Below, piece by piece: positions 62,301 to 64,000 of a stretch of 64,000 nucleotides of DNA; within the stretch, counting starts at the first letter, position 1; every line of letters begins with the position of its first letter. This DNA is from Nemertoderma westbladi (taxonomy: Eukaryota > Xenacoelomorpha > Nemertodermatida > Nemertodermatidae). The position numbers and the translations under genes are program-made. The DNA lies in the NCBI GenBank assembly GCA_032718475.1, contig JAUCBJ010004174.1:25664-89663 (forward strand), written 5' to 3'. Below the pieces are notes generated by a model, which was not told where the DNA came from, searched no databases, and saw nothing but the letters and a program-made list of their open reading frames with translations.

Positions 62301-62672
62301 CCGTGAGGACGTAAATTCTATCTATCTTTCACCGGAACCGCAAGCGGAATGGTTAGAGCACTAATTGTCATCATTTCGATCCCACCTGGGAGTCATTCAG
62401 TCATTGCGCCTTTGCTAAGCTGTACCCAAAAAATGATATAAAAATAATATCGGACCACATTTAATTACTCAATACTGATACATAAATTATATACTTACCC
62501 TTTGCGAGCGCATAGTAAGTCTAGATGGGGTCTTCCTTTGCTTGGGAGGAGCAGTTTTAGCTCTTGGGCTGCGGAAACCAGAAGTTTTGTTAATTGTATA
62601 AGGCGATATTCCGCTACCGTAATCCATGTTGGTAAGGTTCATAGTGAAGTGGCGGAGCGCTTGCGGTGACAG
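17206..62672 (-). CDS. ERICH3: ERICH3-like protein (DUF4590), 3' eight exons
   Basis: This minus-strand gene is split into exons 62672-62499, 56100-55867, 51979-51790, 51183-50997, 49344-49266, 19625-19559, 19309-18014 and 17378-17206 (stop TAA). Each has AG/GT borders and all phases match (0/0, 0/0, 0/1, 1/2, 2/0, 0/1, 1/1, 1/stop), giving exactly 800 codons including the stop. The joined middle reads QQHCGG, then LSSCCEYKHK, GGKEGRFSF and PCYKC, which are hallmarks of the DUF4590 domain of glutamate-rich protein 3. The first exons are basic and carry TAPP motifs (KTAPPKQR, HTAPPQTR); the last large exon is acidic and then Ser/Arg/Lys-rich. In vertebrates ERICH3 is linked to primary cilia and ciliary transport; that role here is inferred. 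The N-terminal exons are missing beyond the window edge. The family call rests on remembered motifs and was not searched. Confidence 0.85.
18014..19309 (-). CDS. ERICH3: ERICH3-like large exon, acidic then Ser/Arg repeat region
   Basis: A 1,296-base exon with acceptor GCCATAG and donor TCAG|GTATTC, phase 1 in and 1 out. The first 220 residues are acidic (Glu/Asp/Ser). Residues encoded by about 18180-18560 are a tandem array of 10-residue units alternating DKSAKSRRDS and NKSDKTRRDS; the DNA repeats every 30 and 60 bases, which also leaves other frames open. The RRDS pattern offers many basophilic phosphorylation sites (inference). The tail after the array is non-repetitive (KTAEWLKNKR). Confidence 0.8.
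19559..19625 (-). CDS. ERICH3: ERICH3-like exon (acidic)
   Basis: A 67-base exon with acceptor TTGTTTCAG and donor AAAG|GTTTGT, phase 0 in and 1 out. It encodes a very acidic peptide (VEDDKDDYDKESFDSDHEE). The entry phase matches the exon ending at 49266 despite 29.6 kb of intervening mobile DNA. Confidence 0.75.
19771..20398 (+). mobile_element. Probable BEL/Pao 5' LTR and leader (approximate)
   Basis: A GC-richer block begins in the ERICH3 intron and runs up to the gag start. It holds a 20-base poly-G run (19836-19855) and hairpin sequences. Its place directly before gag suggests LTR plus leader, but no matching 3' LTR remains, so the borders and primer site cannot be fixed. Confidence 0.35.
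20399..21865 (+). pseudogene. BEL/Pao gag, N-terminal part (broken)
   Basis: Coding-like DNA runs through at least three frames: from ATG at 20399 (Arg/Pro/Thr-rich), then a frame ending near 20979 (KLCQRLGESNKHFRYLVRF), then a Glu/Arg-rich coiled-coil-like stretch (20990-21550), then 21556-21865 (QKRRLELAKLGLSESEAG and an Asn-rich end). The frame changes show frameshifts; one sits at the poly-G run 21767-21782. It stops at the Helentron array and is continued in the same orientation beyond 42817. Identification as gag comes from that context. Confidence 0.6.
21866..23618 (+). mobile_element. Helentron-like unit 1
   Basis: Starts with the TTAGCAAGTCG hairpin type and ends CGGCGTCTTGACGCCG + TCTCTAG. 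Its interior differs from units 2-9 and contains internal near-duplications of a GGCTACATTAATGCCAACAT segment. Confidence 0.75.
23619..25114 (+). mobile_element. Helentron-like unit 2
   Basis: Length 1,496. TTAGGAACCGA start, CGGGCCGCTAGGCCCG end. The full interior is shared with units 3, 5, 6, 7, 8 and 9. The open frame in its middle reflects low mutation between copies rather than a known protein. Confidence 0.78.
25115..26614 (+). mobile_element. Helentron-like unit 3
   Basis: Length 1,500, nearly identical to unit 2 along its whole length; same ends. Confidence 0.8.
27466..27703. repeat. Tandem CTTCGAGCAGCACGTGA repeats
   Basis: CCCTTC.AGCAGCACG occurs five times; a larger unit of about 130 bp containing TCAAATAATAGACACA is duplicated. 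It leads into the GAGCC satellite inside unit 4. Confidence 0.8.
27716..28345. repeat. (GAGCC)n pentanucleotide satellite
   Basis: About 115 copies of GAGCC with scattered substitutions, degrading after 28292. All frames are open (AEPSR on one strand, ARLGS on the other) only because the unit lacks stops. Confidence 0.97.
28409..29905 (+). mobile_element. Helentron-like unit 5
   Basis: Length 1,497; full-length copy with standard ends. Confidence 0.8.
29906..31410 (+). mobile_element. Helentron-like unit 6
   Basis: Length 1,505. The 19-base 5' hairpin segment AGGAACCGAGAGGTTCATT is duplicated in tandem at its start. Confidence 0.8.
31411..32875 (+). mobile_element. Helentron-like unit 7, 5' hairpin missing
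   Basis: Length 1,465. CTAG of unit 6 is followed directly by TTACTGTAAGAATTGCTCGAG, so the usual TAGGAACC hairpin is absent. Confidence 0.8.
32876..34461 (+). mobile_element. Helentron-like unit 8, 5' end duplicated
   Basis: Length 1,586. The first 84 bases are repeated in tandem (TAGGAACCG at 32877 and 32961). Confidence 0.8.
34462..35959 (+). mobile_element. Helentron-like unit 9
   Basis: Length 1,498; full-length copy with standard ends. Confidence 0.8.
36888..36893. repeat. Target site duplication, left (CTATCT)
   Basis: Identical to 42615-42620, directly abutting the left terminal repeat. Confidence 0.9.
36894..36969. repeat. Left terminal inverted repeat
   Basis: Matches the reverse complement of the right end without mismatch from TACGGTGGCTG through TTTTTTTCTTGAATTT and on into the palindrome array. 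Confidence 0.92.
36970..37295. repeat. Left subterminal array: 15 copies of a 22-bp palindrome unit
   Basis: The core CAACCCGGGTTG, a perfect 12-base palindrome with a SmaI site at its centre, repeats every 22 bases with spacer AAATTAATAT. Only the last copy differs (ACCCAGG). It ends 220 bases before the HECT start codon. By analogy with other transposons it may bind the transposase or act as promoter (inference). Confidence 0.95.
37515..40631 (+). CDS. Transposon-borne HECT-type E3 ubiquitin ligase, five exons
   Basis: Exons 37515-38946, 39065-39252, 39373-39554, 39649-39881 and 40357-40631 have GT-AG borders and matching phases, giving 769 aa and a TGA stop. The N-terminal 140 residues are Ser/Thr/Arg-rich; residues 150-260 look folded (unidentified); 270-380 are Pro-rich. 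From about 385 the HECT domain follows: GERGIDAGGPSREF, YYLAGKMIGYFIIHRG, F..GLKEVG, FVTGIDAVPALGF and LPRSNTCGLILSLP, with the catalytic Cys at about residue 737. HECT enzymes pass ubiquitin from E2 to this Cys and then to a substrate. A polyA signal lies at 40726-40731. No disabling change is seen. What it ubiquitinates is unknown. Confidence 0.88.
40153..40263. repeat. Hairpin (possible MITE) in the last HECT intron
   Basis: GGTGTAAA...ACGCCGA at the left is mirrored by TCGGCGTAGCGTTTACACC at the right; further in, CAACTAACA pairs with TGTTAGTTG and ACAACA with TGTTG. It is GC-richer than the surrounding 475-base intron. It spans 111 bases without a clear target duplication. Confidence 0.6.
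40659..40731. terminator. Overlapping convergent polyA signals
   Basis: TTTATT at 40659-40664 (AATAAA for the minus integrase gene) and AATAAA at 40726-40731 (for the plus HECT gene) lie in the 153-base gap between the two stop codons, each beyond the other. Confidence 0.55.
40785..42041 (-). CDS. DDE integrase-type transposase (418 aa)
   Basis: A single open frame. Residues 9-30 form a hydrophobic segment like a membrane anchor or signal peptide. Residues 38-80 form a helix-turn-helix (YTHAEIAQILQQ... RTVRRYLSS). The integrase core follows: HIDGWDKLKPFGLAIHGGMD with Asp168, IIRSDRGTEN with Asp227, and STRNQRIESFW with Glu269 (D-58-D-41-E). Similar integrase-core proteins are multicopy in cnidarians and fish, as I recall. 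It should cut and join the transposon ends. It converges on the HECT gene; its AATAAA (minus, at 40659-40664) lies within the HECT 3' UTR region, so the transcripts probably overlap at their 3' ends. Confidence 0.88.
   Translation of the reverse strand: MTKYVTTVTLSVPVAALVLIIILLPILVSAQPWRKEISDNFWLGYTHAEIAQILQQSCGLYISCRTVRRYLSSIKLHRRFNPADFGVIVDTIQNELHKNSSDNRSPSTAGYRQMQHVLMYQHNIYVPRKLTAELLRILDPDGRLCRIKHKLTRRTYFSKGPNFLLHIDGWDKLKPFGLAIHGGMDGFSRKIMWLKCGQSNNDPFVVAAYFLEIIDLLRGIPHIIRSDRGTENVNIEIIQRFLRLYHNDDAALNGTTFIYGKSTRNQRIESFWSKIPILGLSHWLDHFAELELAFLDTSNFIHIEIVRYVYLPFLQYTLDLIMVYHNSHRIRRSGLLSPGGKPNLLYLQSPNYIHHVEIESLASMRIFATKLPHCIPEIANLCDSFLEDTALVTPRCCQSLGECKQTLLFLISNIMHYL
42322..42537. repeat. Right subterminal array: 10 copies of the same palindrome unit
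   Basis: CAACCCGGGTTG repeats every 22 bases, inverted relative to the left array, with one spacer variant (TATTATTTT). It ends about 280 bases from the integrase start. Copy number differs from the left (10 against 15). Confidence 0.95.
42538..42614. repeat. Right terminal inverted repeat
   Basis: Perfect inverted match to the left end, ending GCTTTCAGCCACCGTA. Confidence 0.92.
42615..42620. repeat. Target site duplication, right (CTATCT)
   Basis: Identical to 36888-36893, directly abutting the right terminal repeat. Confidence 0.9.
42818..45117 (+). pseudogene. BEL/Pao gag, continued after the insertion
   Basis: The Asn-rich stretch resumes with four copies of a NSNLNVQNNPNN unit, then three repeats of a 22-residue ESLQGHVV.QG module. 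A Glu/Arg-rich region follows (43449-44270), then the gag core (44248-45117) with LPPMEPFKLDGSRPEEYLQF, AECLKYLQVYTGGPA and WRALDREFGHPAKI, the DUF1759-type capsid pattern of BEL/Pao. Frame breaks coincide with poly-G runs at 43366-43390, 43427-43440 and 44310-44333. Not expressible as one frame as it stands. Confidence 0.8.
45074..46525 (+). pseudogene. BEL/Pao zinc knuckle and aspartic protease region
   Basis: This 483-codon frame overlaps the end of the gag core by a shift of one. It has a zinc-binding region (CQLHRDGTHNTMNC, then CHRCVVEGHRFGKC) and an aspartic-protease core (LMLIDSGAAFTLTEGWVAE, with DSGA as the active-site motif), and later LIVGMDCP and GWTLSGP. This is the DUF1758/peptidase A17-type arrangement of BEL/Pao. 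Reverse transcriptase, RNase H and integrase are absent: coding character ends by about 46757, so the element is 3'-truncated. Confidence 0.82.
46526..46760 (+). mobile_element. Degraded end of the BEL/Pao fragment
   Basis: A GC-rich, Arg/Gly/Lys-coding stretch in shifted frames continues the element until composition drops abruptly to AT-rich intron near 46760. There is no 3' LTR. Confidence 0.55.
46898..46911. promoter_or_regulatory. X-box-like palindrome GTTGCCAAGGCAAC
   Basis: Fits the RFX X-box consensus of two half sites. RFX factors drive ciliary genes, and the host gene is ERICH3-like. Function is inferred; the site lies in an intron. Confidence 0.4.
47622..48672. mobile_element. Element with 150-bp terminal inverted repeats
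   Basis: The left arm 47622-47772 (TATGGTATCAG to CCGATATGGA) recurs in reverse complement at 48527-48672 with few differences, including GTACTGGTACAGTAAAATACC and the TCTAACCAAAAACTA block. The roughly 750 bases between have no transposase frame. The right end runs into a (CATA)n repeat. Family unknown. Confidence 0.75.
48783..48796. promoter_or_regulatory. X-box-like palindrome GTTGTCATGGTAAC
   Basis: Two good half sites with 2-base spacing, within the ERICH3 intron; a related half-matching site (GTTGCCATGGTGAA) lies at 48908-48921. Confidence 0.35.
49061..49220. repeat. 80-bp tandem duplication
   Basis: Two adjacent copies, almost identical (TTAAAGTGTA at 49081 and 49161), just before the exon at 49266-49344. 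Confidence 0.9.
49266..49344 (-). CDS. ERICH3: ERICH3-like exon (Lys-rich linker)
   Basis: A 79-base exon with acceptor AATTTTAG and donor AAAAAG|GTACGT. The leading base completes the Lys codon from the previous exon, restoring PCYKC at the junction. It then encodes an Ala-rich and Lys-rich linker (KPKKKEEPPKK). The next intron is 29.6 kb and holds the nested transposons. Confidence 0.82.
50242..50745 (+). CDS. Nested intronless ORF, putative membrane protein (167 aa)
   Basis: This plus-strand ORF lies inside the 1.65-kb ERICH3 intron, antisense to the gene. Residues 6-21 are hydrophobic (LAVVLVGAGLLTGSVY), then Cys and charged residues (CCHDLHSNVCECKRR), a Trp/Ser/Arg-rich middle, and a second hydrophobic stretch near 129-160 (GVLVFGLVVGGVAMAL). 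It is markedly GC-richer than the DNA around it. AATAAA occurs at 50892-50897, about 145 bases after the stop. I do not recognise the protein. It may be a nested gene or retrocopy; the composition contrast and polyA signal favour a real or recently real gene. Confidence 0.5.
   Translation: MNKRKLAVVLVGAGLLTGSVYLHHRYSCCHDLHSNVCECKRRSLVTGGSVFVRPAHSVHRCGAFGATRSCFGLDKHYPPEWLSSGRDKPTSHIGGRTSAETWSNLARSWSKRSVGGLDHKGGAYTWSKGVLVFGLVVGGVAMALRTAQGQLLLAFIAGVDIIKELQQ
50892..50897 (+). terminator. PolyA signal AATAAA
   Basis: Lies 147 bases past the stop of the nested ORF at 50242-50745. Confidence 0.4.
50997..51183 (-). CDS. ERICH3: ERICH3-like exon, DUF4590 C-terminal half
   Basis: The acceptor is ATTACAG and the donor ACAA|GTGAGT; phase 1 in, 2 out. 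It encodes RHFGYPFSVACYINGV, RLSSCCEYKHK and GGKEGRFSF, ending in PCYK. This is the most diagnostic exon for ERICH3. A 21-base poly-G run starts 29 bases downstream in the intron (on the plus strand at 50948-50968). Confidence 0.9.
51184..51789. other. ERICH3 intron between the DUF4590 exons
   Basis: AT-rich, 606 bases, with no repeat or gene visible. The plus ORF over the next exon is a shadow of the coding strand. Confidence 0.6.
51790..51979 (-). CDS. ERICH3: ERICH3-like exon, DUF4590 N-terminal half
   Basis: The acceptor is TCCCCAG|GGTACC and the donor GGAG|GTAAGA; phase 0 in, 1 out. It encodes LLQQHCGGNTIVVF, the conserved QQHCGG segment that opens DUF4590. Confidence 0.88.
52073..52153. 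repeat. 27-bp tandem repeat, three copies
   Basis: CGCCAAGTAAAACGTAATCA followed by CTACAA is repeated three times, just upstream (minus sense) of the DUF4590 exon at 51979. Confidence 0.95.
52154..52960. other. Intron, non-coding
   Basis: AT-rich sequence without coding signal. It contains one X-box-like motif at 52792-52805. Confidence 0.5.
52792..52805. promoter_or_regulatory. X-box-like motif GTTACCATGGAAAC
   Basis: One strong and one weaker RFX half site; it sits shortly before the 17-bp satellite. Confidence 0.35.
52961..55670. repeat. 17-bp satellite, about 159 copies
   Basis: The unit GGGACATAAATGGAATT repeats with a strict 17-base period. The positions after ATGG vary among AATT, AACA, AATA, TATT and TATA, and some copies read ATAGAATT; blocks of variants repeat together, showing higher-order units. 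The minus strand has no stop codon in any of three frames for 2.7 kb, because 17 is not a multiple of 3 and the unit lacks stops. Lies in an ERICH3 intron. Confidence 0.97.
55867..56100 (-). CDS. ERICH3: ERICH3-like exon
   Basis: The acceptor TGATTCAG precedes 56100 and the donor AGG|GTATTG follows 55867. The exon has 78 codons, phase 0/0. It encodes RRRPHTAPPQTR near its centre and a WWSLPIGYY segment. It precedes the DUF4590 exons directly. Confidence 0.82.
56101..57800. other. Intron, non-coding
   Basis: AT-rich. X-box-like words at 56569-56582 and 56816-56829; no coding signal. Confidence 0.5.
57805..58507 (+). pseudogene. Broken multicopy mobile-type ORF
   Basis: Three pieces in shifting frames form one degraded protein: 57805-58107 (MSFIGSIGSLMVETGLSEVY), about 58120-58254 (HALSGCETVASMFGIGKAKV), and 58224-58505 (TIPPTTDSFSENVKRVHLQV). 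This order (MSF.G.IGSLM, then HA.SGC.T...G.GK, then PPT.D....VKR.H.Q) occurs in a large unnamed ORF found in many copies in invertebrate and fish genomes, as I recall it. At least one stop and one frameshift break it. Its role and element family are unknown to me. Confidence 0.6.
58510..59660. other. Intron, non-coding
   Basis: AT-rich, with a short direct repeat of TTTCACTTGCGGTCAA at about 58656 and 58694 (related to a block near 11500) and the X-box-like site at 59003. Confidence 0.45.
59003..59016. promoter_or_regulatory. X-box-like motif GTTACCATAGCAAC
   Basis: Full match to the GTNRCC-2N-RGYAAC consensus in the intron between the first two ERICH3 exons of the window. Confidence 0.4.
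59663..60363. repeat. 19-bp satellite, about 37 copies
   Basis: The unit CTTAATGCATCAGCATTAG repeats every 19 bases with TCA/TTA and CATTAG/CAATAG variants and two 8-base-short copies. TTAATGCAT and ATGCAT make it rich in short palindromes. Confidence 0.95.
60500..61985 (+). mobile_element. 5'-truncated LINE with reverse transcriptase
   Basis: The plus strand encodes reverse-transcriptase motifs in order: HKKGNLTLYGSFRGISLISI, FVDFFKAFHSV (motif A), GVLQGDTLAPFLFIIV (motif B), LTDLDFADD (motif C) and LYINSKKTKIL. A TGA at 61467-61469 interrupts the frame, which then continues (61470-61703) with FRAAVVPVLLYESPCWAL; a later frameshift leads into the C-terminal LRFAGHCFRREDQP and MGDRELWRCNF blocks. 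It ends in a (TAG)n tail near 61970-61985. Same family as the fragments at 14.3-16.3 kb. Clade not certain. Confidence 0.88.
62040..62240 (-). mobile_element. Small LINE fragment
   Basis: The minus strand encodes LFRAAVQTVEPVLVYGSLCW and ALTAES, the same segment as 61540-61610 in the larger copy but in the opposite orientation and more diverged. Confidence 0.65.
62330..62430 (+). mobile_element. Possible tRNA-derived SINE fragment
   Basis: TGGTTAGAGCA (A-box-like, 62350) and TTTCGATCCCA (B-box-like, 62374) occur in the order of a tRNA promoter, but only about 22 bases apart, so this is at best a deleted or chance copy. Confidence 0.25.
62499..62672 (-). CDS. ERICH3: ERICH3-like exon (first in window)
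   Basis: The acceptor (TTATTAAG) precedes 62672 and the donor AGG|GTAAGT follows 62499. The exon is 58 codons, phase 0 at both ends. It encodes a basic segment with RSPRAKTAPPKQRK, matching the style of the TAPP motifs upstream of DUF4590 in ERICH3. At least one further 5' exon must lie beyond 64000. Confidence 0.8.
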
Positions 62673-62939
62673 CTTAATAAACAAAATTAAATGATTTATA
62701 GATGAAATAACACAGTAATTGTCAGCATTTTATTTAATGGACATTACACGGTACAGCACTATCAATTATTATAACTAACCCCCGAGAGATAGCGAGTATC
62801 AACTTGTTCTACTTCGTATCTTCGTAGTACCGGCTGTCCACTCGTATCAACATACAAAGGGTACGCCCTAATGGAATACAAAGGGACGCCCAAATGGAAA
62901 GTAAAGGGACGCACTAATGGGACCACAAGGGTGTGCGGA

Positions 62940-62984
62940 CACTTCCCCCCCGGACACTTCCCCCCGGACACTTCCCCCCAGACA
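62940..62984. repeat. C-rich array CCGGACACTTCCCCCC, about three copies
   Basis: GGACACTTCCCCC repeats three times, then AGACACTGACC. The inverted counterpart lies at 63893-63979. Confidence 0.85.
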
Positions 62985-63630
62985 CTGACCGCCCCTGACT
63001 GTTCTTAACTTCGCACATTCTTATTTTTCATTTTGTAAGGTAAACGGACCGCTTGTATCCAGACAAGTTGTATCTAATGTTCCTTTCTTAGCTCAGAAAG
63101 TGATCTTTTGCATCCCGATTTTACATTTTATATCCAAGTTTTATTTATGGATTTTATCAATGCAATTATATTGTATTGTTTGCTAATCTAGTCTAATCTA
63201 ATCTAATCTAATCTAATTACATGACCTATTAATTCCATCCCCCGAATGATATACTGTTTTTATTAACTATAGAATTATAATAATTAATTGTTTTAATTAT
63301 AGGTATTATTATGTAATAGTCTTCTTCAAATTGTAGCAGATGAGGATGAATATTATTGTTGCAATCAAAATTATACCTCTCCAGGGTAAAATCGACATGC
63401 GTCGACCTGTATTCTGTGTTCAGCATTACATATTGATAAATTAATTAAATTTCCGGTTACTTGCAATATTTTTAATAGGATTTTGTTGAATTATATAATA
63501 TTGTAGTAATTTATATATTAATTTGGTTAACATTCAATACAGCTCCTACTTTAGGCTTAGTCAATTTATTATCTGATGATACAAACATGAATTAATTATT
63601 TCAAAATGGTCTTAAAGTCTTTCACCACGG
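62985..63630. other. Non-coding, with a short (TCTAA)n run
   Basis: A six-copy (TCTAA)n run lies near 63187-63217; otherwise AT-rich with no gene. Confidence 0.5.
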
Positions 63631-63636
63631 GCACAC

Positions 63637-63740
63637 AGGGAAATGCCGGGGTTTGGGGGCCATAGCCCCCAACAAAAGAAGCGGGGGTTTGGGGGCGGCA
63701 GCCCCCACCAAAAGAAGCGGGGGTTTGGGGGCGGCAAAAA
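63637..63740. repeat. G-rich tandem repeat, about three copies
   Basis: GCGGGGGTTTGGGGGC followed by CAGCCCCCACCAAAAGAA recurs about every 36 bases; within each unit GGGGGC.GCAGCCCCC can fold back, and the G runs could form quadruplexes. Confidence 0.85.
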
Positions 63741-63892
63741 AAAGCACCCCAATTGAAAAACAAACAAAATTTGACATAAAAATTTCTTTTATAATTTTGA
63801 AAAAACTTGTCTAGATACAACTTGTCCTGTAACCATCTTTAACTTTTGTTTATTGCTTTGATGCACCCAGATTAATTTTAACACTTTAAACT

Positions 63893-63979
63893 GGGGGGGA
63901 AGTGTCCGGGGGGGAAGTGTCCGGGGGGGAAGTGTCCGGGGGGAAGTGTCCGGGGGGAAGTGTCCGGGGGGGAAGTGTC
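63893..63979. repeat. G-rich array GGGGGGAAGTGTCCGG, about six copies
   Basis: GAAGTGTCC repeats six times with G runs of four to seven between. It is the inverted form of the array at 62940-62984, so the two may mark the ends of one element of about 1 kb that reaches the window edge; a poly-G run follows at 63990. Confidence 0.85.
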
Positions 63980-64000
63980 CTACTTGGGCGGGGGGGGGGG

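Noticed and set aside
63640-63740. G-rich repeat considered as a telomere-like end
   Set aside because: The unit is about 36 bases with internal fold-back and does not resemble TTAGGG or related telomere repeats; the (TCTAA)n run nearby is only six copies.

Overview
The window comes from an animal nuclear genome, probably a marine or other aquatic invertebrate; I cannot name the species. The evidence is a multi-exon gene with standard GT-AG introns encoding the DUF4590 domain of ERICH3 (glutamate-rich protein 3, a cilium-associated protein), AT-rich introns, and a mobile-element set typical of invertebrates: BEL/Pao, APE-type LINE, piggyBac-like, Helentron-like and integrase-type DNA transposons. 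I see no rRNA, intact tRNA or CRISPR array.

Host genes. The backbone is a minus-strand ERICH3 homologue. Eight consecutive exons (62672 down to 17206) join with matching phases into about 799 codons of open frame; the 5' exons lie beyond the right edge. Below it on the same strand are two phase-compatible exons (9253-8725 and 1171-1058, with stop and polyA signal). They encode a Ser/Arg/Pro-rich tail that is either a separate gene or an alternative 3' end. A plus-strand intronless ORF (50242-50745) with two hydrophobic segments lies inside an ERICH3 intron.

Nested mobile elements. One ERICH3 intron (19626-49265, 29.6 kb) holds a three-layer nest. The outer layer is a truncated BEL/Pao retrotransposon, with its gag N-terminal part at 20.4-21.87 kb and its gag/protease part at 42.8-46.76 kb. 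It is split inside an Asn-rich stretch by a head-to-tail array of ten Helentron-like units of about 1.5 kb (21866-42817). The last unit is split by a 5,721-bp DNA transposon (36894-42614) with a perfect 6-bp target duplication (CTATCT), terminal inverted repeats of about 90 bp and subterminal arrays of a 12-bp palindrome. That transposon carries two convergent, apparently intact genes: a five-exon HECT E3 ubiquitin ligase of 769 aa with its catalytic Cys, and a DDE integrase of 418 aa.

Left part (1-17 kb). An intron is filled by a 6.5-kb, 53-bp minisatellite whose unit folds into a hairpin. It is followed by a foldback MITE, a non-autonomous piggyBac-like element with TTAA ends (12226-14008), and rearranged LINE fragments of both orientations (14.3-16.3 kb).

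Right part (46.8-64 kb). ERICH3 introns contain a 1.05-kb element with 150-bp inverted repeats, an 80-bp tandem duplication, X-box-like (RFX) palindromes, a 2.7-kb 17-bp satellite, a decayed mobile-type ORF, a 19-bp satellite, LINE fragments, and inverted G-rich arrays that run to the window end.

Most long open frames over the satellites and the Helentron copies are artefacts of repeat composition and are not annotated as genes.
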